A stretch of DNA of 64,000 bases. Source: Acidobacteriaceae bacterium. GTDB lineage: Bacteria; Acidobacteriota; Terriglobia; Terriglobales; Acidobacteriaceae. Each line of letters begins with the position of its first letter. Position 1 is the stretch's first letter. Shown in pieces: positions 43,592 to 52,340 of this stretch. The notes under the pieces are model-generated. The model was not told the DNA's origin. It did no database searches and saw nothing but the letters and a program-made list of their open reading frames with translations. The translations under genes were made by a program, and so were the position numbers. The DNA lies in NCBI GenBank assembly GCA_903642225.1, contig CAHJWI010000011.1:1-64000 (forward strand), written 5' to 3'.

Positions 43592-44983
43592 ATGCGGAGC
43601 GAGGATGTGATGGGCGGGGAAAAGCTGGAGGAGTTGGTGGGATCGCTAGTGGAGCGGGCCGTGCGTGCGGGCGCGACGGACGCAGAGGCGACGGTGCTGG
43701 AAGGTGATGAGTTTTTCGTGAAGGTACGGCTGGGCCATGTGGACACGCTAACCGAGTCGGTGTCGCGTGCAGTAGGGCTGCGGGTGTTTAACGGGCGGAG
43801 GACGGCTTCGACCAGCACCAATGATTTGAGCGAGGCGTCGCTGGAGCGGATGGTGAGCGGAGCTGTGGAGTTGGCGAGGCTGACGGAGGAAGATCCGTAT
43901 GCGGGGCTGGCGGATGCTTCGGAGTTTTCGGCAAAGCGCGATGCCGAGGGGATGGGTTTGTATTTCGAGGACGTGTATTCGCTGCCGGCAGCGGAGCGGA
44001 TAGAGTTGGCGCGGGCCGTGGAGGCTGCGGCGATAACGGCCGATACGCGCATTCAGAACTCGGATGGCGGGAACTTTTCGGCGGCGACGAGTCACCGGGT
44101 AATTGCGAATTCGCGCGGCTTCAGCGGCGGGTATAGGAAAAGCTATGTGTCGCTGGGGACGTCGCCGATCGCGCAGGATGCGAGTGGAATGCAGCGGGAC
44201 GGCTGGTCGCACAGCGCGCGGACGATGCGCAAGCTGGAGACGCCGGAGGAGATTGGCCGCGAAGCGGCAAAGCGCGCGGTGCGTCGGCTTGGTGCGCGTC
44301 GGGTGCAGACACAGCGGGCGACGATGGTGTTCGACCGGCAGGTGGCGCGTGGAATTATGGGCGACATCTTCGACGCGGTGAACGGCGAGGCTGTGTACCG
44401 GCACAGCACGATGTTTGAGGACATGCTGGGCAAGCAGGTGGCGAGCGATTTGGTGACGGTGGTGGACGACGGGACGATGATGCTGGAGCCGGGGCTGGCC
44501 GGGTTCGGGACGCTGCCGTTCGATGGGGACGGCCTGCCGATGCAGCGCAAGGTGATTGTGGAAAGCGGAATTCTGAAGACGTGGATCGCGAACACGTACA
44601 CGGGGCGCAAGCTGGGCATGAAGAGCACGGGGAATGCGTCGCGCGGGTTGAGCGGAGCGCCGGGGATTGGGGCGGGAAACTTTTACCTGCAGCCAGGGAC
44701 GCAGACGTTGCGGGAGCTAATCGGCGATGTGCAGAATGGGCTGTATGTGACGGAGACGCTGGGCAGCGGCGTAAACCTGGTGACGGGCGATTACTCGCAG
44801 GGTGCGACCGGGATCTGGATTGAGAACGGGCACTTTGCGGGGGCAGTCGAGGAGATTACGATCGCTGGGAATTTGAAGGATATGTACAAGAACATCGTGG
44901 CAGTGGCGAGTGATCTGGTGTGGCGGGGAGCGGCGGCGAGTCCTGCGATTCGGGTGGAGGGGATGACGATTGCGGGGAGCTAG
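43592..44983 (+). CDS. pmbA: PmbA/TldE-type TldD partner protein
   Basis: 463 residues from ATG 43592 (43583 and 43610 are alternatives; GAGG sits 5 nt before 43610). TldE in E. coli forms a heterodimer with TldD that degrades peptides (microcin B17, CcdA); TldE lacks the HExxxH site, as here. Marks: SRAVGLRVFNGRRTAS, LPFDGDGLPMQRKVIVESG, GNASRGLSGAPGIGAGNFYL and the last residues IRVEGMTIAGS. Its probable partner tldD is 13 kb away on the other strand. Confidence 0.92.
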   Translation: MRSEDVMGGEKLEELVGSLVERAVRAGATDAEATVLEGDEFFVKVRLGHVDTLTESVSRAVGLRVFNGRRTASTSTNDLSEASLERMVSGAVELARLTEEDPYAGLADASEFSAKRDAEGMGLYFEDVYSLPAAERIELARAVEAAAITADTRIQNSDGGNFSAATSHRVIANSRGFSGGYRKSYVSLGTSPIAQDASGMQRDGWSHSARTMRKLETPEEIGREAAKRAVRRLGARRVQTQRATMVFDRQVARGIMGDIFDAVNGEAVYRHSTMFEDMLGKQVASDLVTVVDDGTMMLEPGLAGFGTLPFDGDGLPMQRKVIVESGILKTWIANTYTGRKLGMKSTGNASRGLSGAPGIGAGNFYLQPGTQTLRELIGDVQNGLYVTETLGSGVNLVTGDYSQGATGIWIENGHFAGAVEEITIAGNLKDMYKNIVAVASDLVWRGAAASPAIRVEGMTIAGS

Positions 44984-45422
44984 AGCGGAGCCGGGGTTGG
45001 TGATATCGCAGCGAGAGTGTTGGGCCGGGTGAGACCGAGAATGCGAAATCTGGACTGTCTTCTTGACGGAGTTCATCGACGGTTTAGCGCGATGAAGCGG
45101 CCTGAGCAGTACCTTGTTCATACTGATAAAGAGTTTTGGCGGACATGGAATTTAATGTCGCCGCCTGGCTTAGGAATCCGGCAGGGCGGCCTTTTTCGCC
45201 AGGTGCACTGGTCACTCTGCACAGGTGCGTGATCATCGCGGCTGTGCGGTGGTGCCTGCAGACTTGGAACGAAAGTAGCCGGTGCTGCGTTGAGTGGTGT
45301 TGTGACGAGCGGAGCGACGAAGCCCTCAGCCTTGGAAGCCAGGACGCCCCAGTTGGCGGGTGCGGCGGCAGGAGCGGTGTGGGTGTTCTTGCTTTGCTCG
45401 AGGTTGGGGTCTTGGCGGTCGT

Positions 45423-45742
45423 TCAGTCTTTGAAGGGGCTGGCGGGTTCGGTGGTGAGCGTGCCTGCCTGCGTGATGTAGGTGAGGTATTGGACAAGCCC
45501 TTTTTGAGTGGCAGCTGTCATACGCGGCTTTGCCGAACGGGGCTGCAGGATGACAAATTCCTGGCCATTTTTCCATTTGGCTGGGAGGGTTCATAGCCGG
45601 AGGAGGTCTGCAACTTGCTGTCGCATTCTAACTGAACATCGATGCCTTGGGCTCTTTGCCTTTGGAGAGGTTGCCGCGACCCTTCACCTATGGCTTCTTT
45701 CGTACCAGCGCTTCTTTTGGCATACGGCAACACGCGGTGCAC
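45423..45742 (-). pseudogene. Possible remnant of a small protein gene, frameshifted
   Basis: Frame 1 (45742 down to ~45572) ends in DVQLECDSKLQTSSGYEPSQ and PNGK; frame 2 takes over at an A5 run near 45570 with NGQEFVILQPRSAKPRM and ends in a TGA at 45423. Joined, they would give about 105 residues. The overlap with a palindrome means part of the frame may be a repeat instead. Family unknown. Confidence 0.3.
45516..45555 (+). repeat. Palindromic REP-like element
   Basis: TGTCAT (45516-45521) and ATGACA (45550-45555) are inverted around 28 nt that contain short G/C stems (CGG-CTTTG-CCG). On the minus strand it reads TTGTCATCCTGCAGC, reminiscent of the GTCATCCTG repeats dispersed in many soil bacteria. 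Confidence 0.35.
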
Positions 45743-46108
45743 GCAGATTTCGGCCGGAGGCGATGCGGACGATAGTGCCGACGAATCCGCACGGTGCGCG
45801 GAGCTGAGGGTGCCTCAGACGGGGGCAAATGCCGGAGTTTGCGAAGGCGTTCAGTTTGCAAGGTGGAGCAGCCTGAGGTGCATAAGCCGGCTTGTCGAGT
45901 GTAGTAGCGGGTTGCCGGACCGGCTGGCGCAAGCTTTCTCAGGCCTGTCTTATCTGGTTGGATGTTACTGCTGGACGTGCAAGTGCAGGAGAGGGCAGAT
46001 AGCGAGAGGGAGCGGTAGCTTAGCCGCGACGAGGTGCCGCAGCCGATTGACCGTTGCGGTCCACTGCACATGAGTTGGAGCTTCGGTCTGCGTCGAGTGG
46101 GATGCCGG

Positions 46109-46114
46109 TAGGAT
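46109..46114 (+). promoter_or_regulatory. TAGGAT -10-like hexamer, leaderless position
   Basis: In CCGGTAGGAT; the predicted transcription start is exactly at GTG 46121 of the UvrC-like gene, whose next codon is ATG. No -35 and no ribosome-binding site. Confidence 0.5.
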
Positions 46115-46120
46115 AGCGGA

Positions 46121-47437
46121 GTGATGCAGCGGCCGGTGTTTACGGATGAGGTGCTGTTTACGCCGGAGACGGCGGCCGAGGTGCTGCGGGCGGTGCCGGC
46201 TGGGGCGGGGGTGGTGTGCCTGTTTGGGCACAGTGCGACAGACCGGCCGTTCCTGATGCAGACCGCGAACCTGCGGCGTCGTTTGCAGCGGTTGCTGATG
46301 CCGCCGGAGGGGCAGACGAAGCGGCTGAACCTACGGGACAGGATTGCGCGGATTGCGTGGCGCGAGACGCATTCGTCGCTGGAAAGTTTGTTGCTGTTGC
46401 ACCGGGCGATGGCGGCGGTGTTTGGGGCGGTGGAGGCGAGGCGTAAGCTGCGGCTGCGTCCGCCGTTTACTGTGCGATATGCGGTGGAGAACCGGTTTCC
46501 GCGGATTTATGTGACGAGCCATTTGCGGCGGCGGTCGCTGCACACGACGTTTGGCCCGTTTGCCTCAAGGCTGGACGCGGATCGTTACCGGGAGGCAGTG
46601 GAGAACCTGTTTCTGATTCGACGGTGCTTTATGGAGCTGAAGCCTTCGCCGGATGATCCCGGGTGCATTTATGGCGAGATGCACAAGTGCCTTGCGCCGT
46701 GCCAGGTGCGGGTGACGGACGAGGTGTACGGTGCGGAGGCTGAGCGGGTGCTGCGGTTTCTGCAGACGGGTGGGCAGTCGATGGTGGGCGAGCTGGAGGC
46801 TGAGCGGGACCGCGAAAGTGCGGAGATGCTGTTTGAGGAGGCTGCCGCGGTGCATGCGCGGCTGGTGGGGGTAAAAGCGGTGGTGGCGATCCCGGACAGA
46901 CTAGTTGGTGCGCTGGATGGGCTGCGGTGCCTGATGGTGGTTCCCATGAAGGAGGGTGAGGAGCCGCGGGTGCAGGTGTTTCTATTTGCGGATGGGTGTT
47001 TGCGCGGGCCGGAGGTGGTGAGCCTGCTGGGGGTGCGGCTGGCGCGGGAGCAGGCGGAGGTGGGGTCGAGTTTGTTTGCGCAGCCGATGATGCTGGCGGC
47101 GGTGCCGCTGGATGCGGTGGCGACTGGTGTGCCTGCGGCTGCAGCGGATGCGGGTTCCGCGGAGGAGCGGCTGCTGGCTGCCATCGGCGTGCTTGAGGAA
47201 GGTGCCGGGACGGATGACGTGGCAGTGCTGGGCGATCAGCTGGCGATGTTGCGGCGGTGGTATTACCGGCCGGAGAAGCAGCGAGAGGGCGGGTTGTTTC
47301 TGCAGGAAAAGGGGAGCTGGGCGGTGCGGAAGATTGTGCGGGCGGCGGCGAAGCTGCTGGCACCGGCGGTGGTGCCGGAGCGGGAGACCCGGCCTACGCC
47401 GCATCCGGGGCGCGACGATCTGCGGACGGCGGATTAG
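46121..47437 (+). CDS. UvrC-like protein without the C-terminal nuclease
   Basis: 438 residues, against ~600 for UvrC. The N-terminus aligns loosely with the GIY-YIG domain but lacks the GIY and YIG residues (it keeps ANLRRRLQRLL). Then come the UvrC blocks FGPFASRLDADRYREAVENL and four cysteines C-x13-C-x7-C-x3-C (RC ... GCIYGEMHKCLAPC), matching the reported UvrC iron-sulfur ligand spacing. The RNase H-like nuclease and HhH region are missing. It is probably not an incision enzyme; a regulator or Cho-like relative is possible. GTG 46121 or ATG 46124. Confidence 0.75.
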   Translation: MMQRPVFTDEVLFTPETAAEVLRAVPAGAGVVCLFGHSATDRPFLMQTANLRRRLQRLLMPPEGQTKRLNLRDRIARIAWRETHSSLESLLLLHRAMAAVFGAVEARRKLRLRPPFTVRYAVENRFPRIYVTSHLRRRSLHTTFGPFASRLDADRYREAVENLFLIRRCFMELKPSPDDPGCIYGEMHKCLAPCQVRVTDEVYGAEAERVLRFLQTGGQSMVGELEAERDRESAEMLFEEAAAVHARLVGVKAVVAIPDRLVGALDGLRCLMVVPMKEGEEPRVQVFLFADGCLRGPEVVSLLGVRLAREQAEVGSSLFAQPMMLAAVPLDAVATGVPAAAADAGSAEERLLAAIGVLEEGAGTDDVAVLGDQLAMLRRWYYRPEKQREGGLFLQEKGSWAVRKIVRAAAKLLAPAVVPERETRPTPHPGRDDLRTAD

Positions 47438-47454
47438 CCGTAGGTTGCTGATGC

Positions 47455-48060
47455 CTAGCTGCTAGGGCTGGGGACGCGAACCCATTGCATGCCGGCGGCT
47501 TCCGCTGAGGCGATGCCTGCGTCGGCGTCTTCGAAGACGAGGCAGTCTGCGGGTGCGACGTTGAGAAGCTTGGCGGCTGTGAGGAAGGGTTCGGGGTCGG
47601 GCTTGCCTTTGGTGTAGTCCTCTGCGCCGACGATCACGGGGAAGTAGTCGGTGAGCCCGAGGACGCGGAGGGTGTGGATGATGGTCGCGTGTGGGGAGCC
47701 GGAGACGATGGCAAAGGGGATGGTGCCGTGACTGGCTTCGATGTGGGCGAGGACGGAGGCGACCGGCAGGACGTGGTCCATCTGCTGGAGGTAGAGCTGT
47801 TCCTTGCGATTGGCGACGGCGTGAGGGTCGAGGGTGTAGCCGAACCGTTCGTTGAGGATTTCGACGGTGCGGGGGAGGGGGACGCCGCCGAGGGCGTAGA
47901 AGAGGTCTTCGGGGAAGCCACCGCCCTGCTCGCGGACGGCGGTTTGCCAAGTGACGAGATGGATGGGCATGGTGTCGGCGACGGTGCCGTCGAGGTCGAA
48001 GAGGTAGGCCTTGAAGTCGCCTGGGGGCAGAGGCAGGGGTGCGGAGGTGACGGACGGCAT
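47455..48060 (-). CDS. HAD-family hydrolase, beta-phosphoglucomutase-like
   Basis: 201 residues. Nucleophile motif FDLDGTVADTMP, motif II VSGSP, Lys and acidic motifs in KGKPDPEPFL and VFEDADAGIASAEAAGM. The alpha-helical cap at about 30-95 puts it with the CbbY/PGMB group, which dephosphorylate or isomerise sugar phosphates; substrate not predictable. Probably leaderless: TATCCT (minus strand) places the transcription start on the ATG. Divergent from rpe. Confidence 0.88.
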   Translation of the reverse strand: MPSVTSAPLPLPPGDFKAYLFDLDGTVADTMPIHLVTWQTAVREQGGGFPEDLFYALGGVPLPRTVEILNERFGYTLDPHAVANRKEQLYLQQMDHVLPVASVLAHIEASHGTIPFAIVSGSPHATIIHTLRVLGLTDYFPVIVGAEDYTKGKPDPEPFLTAAKLLNVAPADCLVFEDADAGIASAEAAGMQWVRVPSPSS

Positions 48061-48066
48061 GGGTTC

Positions 48067-48072
48067 AGGATA
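48067..48072 (-). promoter_or_regulatory. TATCCT -10-like hexamer of the HAD gene
   Basis: On the minus strand; six bases separate it from ATG 48060, so the predicted start is the A of the ATG. It forms a divergent pair with the TACACT of rpe in a 35-bp gap. Confidence 0.5.
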
Positions 48073-48082
48073 GCGGGCTTGG

Positions 48083-48088
48083 TACACT
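48083..48088 (+). promoter_or_regulatory. Extended -10 TGGTACACT of rpe
   Basis: The TGN-TACACT element lies so that transcription would start about 1 nt before GTG 48096 of rpe. No ribosome-binding site is visible, suggesting a leaderless message. Confidence 0.55.
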
Positions 48089-48095
48089 TTGAGGT

Positions 48096-48773
48096 GTGAT
48101 TGACCTTGCCTTTTCCATTCTTGCGGCGGACTTTACCCGGTTGGGTGAGGACATTGCGGCCGCAGAGCGCGGCGGTGGAAGTGCCGTGCACATTGATGTG
48201 ATGGACGGGCACTTTGTGCCGAACATTACGTTTGGGCCGCCGGTGGTGGAGTCGGTGCGGCGCGTGACCGATCTGCCGCTGGACTGCCACCTGATGATCG
48301 AGGAGCCGGACCGATACATTGCAGACTTCGCCAAGGCCGGCGCGAACTGGATTATCGTGCACCAGGAGGTGTGCCGGCACCTGCATCGGACGCTGTCGGA
48401 GATCAAAGCGCATGGGATGGAGCCTGCGGTCGCAATCAACCCTGCTACGCCTGTGGAGACGCTGGAAGAGGTGCTGGGACTGGTGCACCATGTGCTGGTG
48501 ATGACGGTGAATCCCGGCTTTGGCGGGCAGAGCTTTATTCCGAAGTGCGTGGATAAGGTGCGGCACTTGGCTCGGCTGCGCGAGGAGCAGGGGTTGGGCT
48601 TTCGCATTGAGGTGGATGGCGGCATTGCGCCGGCGACTGTGGAGGCGGTGGTGGACGCGGGGGCGGATTTGCTGGTGGCGGGTTCGGCGATCTTTCTGCC
48701 GGGGCGCATTGAGGCAAATGCACGGGAGTTTGTGCGGCTGGCAGAGCAGGCACGGAAAAAAGTTCTGGTGTAA
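48096..48773 (+). CDS. rpe: Ribulose-phosphate 3-epimerase
   Basis: 225 residues from GTG 48096 (IDLAFSILAADFTRLGED). Metal/catalytic residues in HIDVMDGHFVPNITFGP, DCHLMIEEPD, MTVNPGFGGQSFI and VDGGI are all kept. Interconverts ribulose-5-P and xylulose-5-P, the missing isomer step next to RpiB and transketolase encoded 20 kb upstream. Confidence 0.96.
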   Translation: MIDLAFSILAADFTRLGEDIAAAERGGGSAVHIDVMDGHFVPNITFGPPVVESVRRVTDLPLDCHLMIEEPDRYIADFAKAGANWIIVHQEVCRHLHRTLSEIKAHGMEPAVAINPATPVETLEEVLGLVHHVLVMTVNPGFGGQSFIPKCVDKVRHLARLREEQGLGFRIEVDGGIAPATVEAVVDAGADLLVAGSAIFLPGRIEANAREFVRLAEQARKKVLV

Positions 48774-48855
48774 CGGTTGCGGGTTTGTGCAGTCCAAGTC
48801 TCCACACCAGGTTGGCGCAGCTGGGTTTCCACGCCTATTTTGCAGGTTTGCGCTT

Positions 48856-48861
48856 TAGAAT
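48856..48861 (+). promoter_or_regulatory. TAGAAT -10-like hexamer before bamD
   Basis: Predicted start near 48868 gives a 55-nt leader with AGAGGA 6 nt before ATG 48923. No clear -35. Confidence 0.35.
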
Positions 48862-48922
48862 GGAAGATGCACGAGCGGTGGCAGCCGAGACGACCCGGGC
48901 ACCGGATTGCAGAGGATTACGT

Positions 48923-50836
48923 ATGGCTTTGTTTGCACCGCGCGTAGCTGCGCTTTCGTCCTATTTCCCGCGCCGTGGCACGGCAGTTGTGCTGATGGGT
49001 GCGTTGTTGTGTGCGCCGGTAGCTTTGCAGGTTGCAGCGGCACAGGCCGCACCGCAGCAGACGGCCCCTGCTGATACCACGCAGACGGCACCGGCAACTG
49101 CCCCAGCAACGCCGAATGATCTGCCGGCGGGAACCACATCGGCGACGCCGCAGGACAGCGTGCCGACGGGCGTGCTGAGTAATCGGACGACCAGGAGGAA
49201 GACGCGCAAAGGCACGGACGAGCAGCCGGACACGAAGCAGCAAAAGAAGGACCAGAAAGTTACGGCCAGCAAGGACACGGTAAAGGAGCAGCGCGAGATG
49301 AAGCGCCGGCTCAAGGACAATCCGCTGGCGAATGTGGATTCGAAACAGCCGGACAAGCAGTTGTATGACCGCGCGCAGGTGGCGCTGAAGAAGGGCAAGT
49401 TCGACGTGTCGCGGCTGTTGTTGCAGGACATGCTGGCGACGTATCCGGATTCGGAATACCAGATGCGGGCCAAGCTGGCGTTTGCGGACAGCTGGTATCG
49501 CGAGGGTGGCACGGCGGCGCTGACGCAGGCGGAGACGGAGTACCACGACTTCATCATCTTTTTTCCGAATGTGCCGGAGGCGGCCGAGGCGCAGATGCGA
49601 ATTGGCGACATTTACTTCAAGCAGATGGACAAGCCTGATCGTGATTACACGAAGGCAATCCACGCGCAGGAAGAGTACCGGACGATGATGACGCAGTACC
49701 CGGACAGCACGCTGGTTCCGCAGGCAAAGCAGAAGCTGCGCGAGGTGCAGGAGCTATTGGCGACGCGCGAGACGGGCATTGCCGATTTTTACGAGGGGCA
49801 TGAGAACTATGCCGCGGCGATTGCGCGTTACCAGACCGTGGTGGATACCTACCCGTTGTACAGCAAAATTGACACAGCGCTGATTGGGTTGGGTGATTCG
49901 TATGCGGCGCAGGCGCATTACGTTCGGACCAGCCCAGCGATGAAAAATCTGAACGAGGATCAGAAGTCGCGGCTGCTGCGGGTGTATGAGGGCGCGGCTG
50001 CGGCGGCGTACGGCCGTGTGGTGACGGTGTACTCCGCGTCGGCCCGTGTGGAGGATGCGCGCGATCGGCTGGAGGCGATGGGCAGAGCCGTGCCGGAGCC
50101 TTCGGCGGAGCAGATAGCGGCGAGCCAGGCACTGGAGAACAGCCGGCAGTCGTACAGCGTGGGAAGCCGTGTACGGACGCTGGTGATGCGGTCACCGGAT
50201 GTGGTGCAGGCGGCCAAGGTTGGCGATCCATCCATGGCCGACCCGAAGGCAACGCTTGCGCCGAATGTGGTCAAGCATATCAATGAGGAGTTCCAGGCGG
50301 CGATCAAGGGATCAGCACCTGGCGCACCAGCGGCTGTGTCGACCGACGCTGCAGCAGCACCTCCAGCGGGTTCTGATGCCGGCGGCGCTCCCACGCCAGT
50401 TGGTCCTGCACCCGCTACCGCGCTGTCAGATATTCCTGCTGCGGATGCGGCAGGTGCGGCGGCCAGTGAGACGGGGCTAACTGGATCCTCGTTCAGCAAT
50501 ACACCATCGGGTGTTGCACCGGTGACAGCCGGGGGCAGCAGCACTGTTGGCGTCACGATACTTTCGCCGGGTGCGACGGCTGTGAAGGATGCGGGGAACG
50601 GGTTGAACTCCGTTGGCCCTGCCAACAATGCGGAGCTGCCGGCGATTGAGAAGGCAGCGGCAGCGCCGGATGCGGTGAACGATGTGCAAGGTGTGAAGAC
50701 GCCCAACGGCCAGGCACCGCCGTTGGCTGATGCAAACGGCAAGGTTCATAATCCTAAGCCTGACTTTGACAAGGGTGAGGAGAGCTCGAGCAAGCACAAG
50801 AAGAAAAAGGGTTTGAAGAAGCTCGACCCGCTGTAA
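48923..50836 (+). CDS. BamD-like outer-membrane assembly protein, enlarged
   Basis: 637 residues, more than twice BamD. A hydrophobic signal (VLMGALLCAPVALQVAAAQA) is followed by a Thr/Ala/Pro-rich and basic linker to ~130, then TPR repeats (~140-400) with the BamD-like LVPQAKQKLREVQELLATRE and DFYEGHENYAAAIARYQTVV. The last ~200 residues are low-complexity Ala/Gly/Pro and a Lys-rich end. No Cys at a signal-peptidase II position, so lipidation is unlikely. BamD helps insert beta-barrels; the tail has no known role. ATG 48923 after AGAGGA. Confidence 0.8.
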   Translation: MALFAPRVAALSSYFPRRGTAVVLMGALLCAPVALQVAAAQAAPQQTAPADTTQTAPATAPATPNDLPAGTTSATPQDSVPTGVLSNRTTRRKTRKGTDEQPDTKQQKKDQKVTASKDTVKEQREMKRRLKDNPLANVDSKQPDKQLYDRAQVALKKGKFDVSRLLLQDMLATYPDSEYQMRAKLAFADSWYREGGTAALTQAETEYHDFIIFFPNVPEAAEAQMRIGDIYFKQMDKPDRDYTKAIHAQEEYRTMMTQYPDSTLVPQAKQKLREVQELLATRETGIADFYEGHENYAAAIARYQTVVDTYPLYSKIDTALIGLGDSYAAQAHYVRTSPAMKNLNEDQKSRLLRVYEGAAAAAYGRVVTVYSASARVEDARDRLEAMGRAVPEPSAEQIAASQALENSRQSYSVGSRVRTLVMRSPDVVQAAKVGDPSMADPKATLAPNVVKHINEEFQAAIKGSAPGAPAAVSTDAAAAPPAGSDAGGAPTPVGPAPATALSDIPAADAAGAAASETGLTGSSFSNTPSGVAPVTAGGSSTVGVTILSPGATAVKDAGNGLNSVGPANNAELPAIEKAAAAPDAVNDVQGVKTPNGQAPPLADANGKVHNPKPDFDKGEESSSKHKKKKGLKKLDPL

Positions 50837-50943
50837 GCCAAGGGTGGCGTAGCGAGAGGGGGACGGCTTTGGTCGTCTCCTTTTGCATTTCTCGTAAGTT
50901 TGCGATTCACGCACCTGTGCTGCCAACTGCGACGCTTGCTTGA

Positions 50944-50949
50944 TACACT
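50944..50949 (+). promoter_or_regulatory. Extended -10 TGATACACT before the esterase
   Basis: TGA-TACACT; predicted start about 50956, two bases before ATG 50958. Leaderless arrangement. Confidence 0.5.
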
Positions 50950-50957
50950 CGGCGTCG

Positions 50958-52244
50958 ATGCCTATCCTTTCCCGTTGCAGTCCTCTTTACGCCGCGCTCT
51001 GCTGCGGTGTTCTTTTTGCCAGTTCGTTGCATGCTGGTGCGCAGGCACAGCCTGAGCTGCCACGGCCGGAGCGTCCGGTTGCTCGTCCGCGCCGTGTGGT
51101 GGCGATTGATCCTGCGGCGGCGGCACGATCGCAGGCGCTGAAGTCACCTGTTGTGAATGCCGACCGGAGTGTGACCTTCCGGTTTCAGAACAGCGATGCG
51201 AAGACGGTGGCGATCTTTTTAGAGGGCAATGCGGAACCGTTCCCGATGACGCGCGACGCAGAGGGGCTGTGGACGTATACAAGCGAGCCGCTGGATCCGG
51301 AGTACTACGGGTACTACTTCGTTGTGGATGAGCAGCACCTGCTCGACCCGCACAATGCGAAGGTGCGGCAGAACCTGCAGGCGCCGTCGAGCTTTGTGCA
51401 CGTGACGGGTGCGACGCCGATGCCGTGGGACCTGCAGGATATTCCGCACGGCAACGTCACGCATCACCTGTACACATCGAAGCTGGCGACAGACGAGGCG
51501 GGCCTGCATGACCGCGACCTGTACGTGTACACTCCGCCTGGTTTCGACCCGAAGCGCAAGCAGCCGTACCCGGTGCTGTACCTGCTGCACGGCTACAGCG
51601 ACTCGGCCGTGGGATGGAGTGAGGTGGGGGATGCGAACCTGATCTTTGACCGGCTGATTGCGGATGGCAAGCTGCAGCCGACGGTGATCGTGATGCCGCG
51701 TGCGTATGGCACGATGCGGATGATTACGGAGGGGTGGAACGTTTGGACGCCGCCGTACGCGACGCCGCTGGCGAACCAGAGTATTTTGACGGACATGCTT
51801 TTGCAGGAGATTTTGCCGTATGCGGAGGCGAATTTTCACGTGGCGCGCGACCCCGGGCATCGCGCGATTGCGGGGCTGAGCATGGGCGGCGGCGAGACGA
51901 TCTCGACGGGGCTAAACCACCCGGAGGTGTTTGGGTATGTGGGCGCGATGAGTTCGGCGATTGTGTCGCCACTGACGCCGCGTAACCCGGCCGAGATTAC
52001 GCCGGCGATTCTGCAGCAGGCGTTTGAAGGGATTGTGCCGAACTACAAGACACAGCCTGCGACGAGGTTGTTCTGGATCAGCTGTGGGACCGAGGATGGG
52101 CTGATTACGACAAACCGGGCGTTTGGGGCCTGGGCGAAGCAGAACATCAAGGGGAATGTGAGCGTGAACGAGACGCCGGGCATGCACACGTGGCTGGTGT
52201 GGCGGCAGAATCTGATTACGTTTTCGCAGCTGATGTTCAAGTAG
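50958..52244 (+). CDS. Secreted esterase, ferulic-acid/enterochelin esterase type
   Basis: 428 residues. Signal peptide (MPILSRCSPLYAALCCGVLF ... AGAQA), an immunoglobulin-like domain (~50-130, CBM48/esterase-associated), then an alpha/beta hydrolase with VLYLLHGYSDSAVGW (oxyanion), the nucleophile elbow GLSMGGG, Asp/Glu in CGTEDG and His in GMHTWLVW. Similar proteins release ferulate from xylan or cleave other esters; substrate uncertain. Monocistronic. Confidence 0.85.
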   Translation: MPILSRCSPLYAALCCGVLFASSLHAGAQAQPELPRPERPVARPRRVVAIDPAAAARSQALKSPVVNADRSVTFRFQNSDAKTVAIFLEGNAEPFPMTRDAEGLWTYTSEPLDPEYYGYYFVVDEQHLLDPHNAKVRQNLQAPSSFVHVTGATPMPWDLQDIPHGNVTHHLYTSKLATDEAGLHDRDLYVYTPPGFDPKRKQPYPVLYLLHGYSDSAVGWSEVGDANLIFDRLIADGKLQPTVIVMPRAYGTMRMITEGWNVWTPPYATPLANQSILTDMLLQEILPYAEANFHVARDPGHRAIAGLSMGGGETISTGLNHPEVFGYVGAMSSAIVSPLTPRNPAEITPAILQQAFEGIVPNYKTQPATRLFWISCGTEDGLITTNRAFGAWAKQNIKGNVSVNETPGMHTWLVWRQNLITFSQLMFK

Positions 52245-52340
52245 CAATTCACTCCGCAATAAGCTCTGCTGCTAAGCAGACCCGTCCACTCCGGTGAGGT
52301 GACGAAATGGCAGCACTCGAACTCCCGGAGCGGTGTGGTC

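Larger units (their letters stand above)
44984..46120 (+). other. 1.1-kb stretch without a convincing gene
   Basis: Six or more overlapping short frames but none with a family pattern, start context or consistent coding look. On the minus strand a reading from about 45580 to 45423 gives NGQEFVILQPRSAKPRMTAA and LVQYLTYITQAGTLTTEP, then a stop; a related upstream piece is in another frame, so this may be a decayed gene. It also holds a palindromic element (45516-45555). No RNA gene seen. Confidence 0.5.

Noticed and set aside
44984-46120. An unannotated tRNA or structured RNA in the 1.1-kb gap
   Set aside because: I could find no cloverleaf, no TTCNA arm context and no strong long stem other than the small palindrome.
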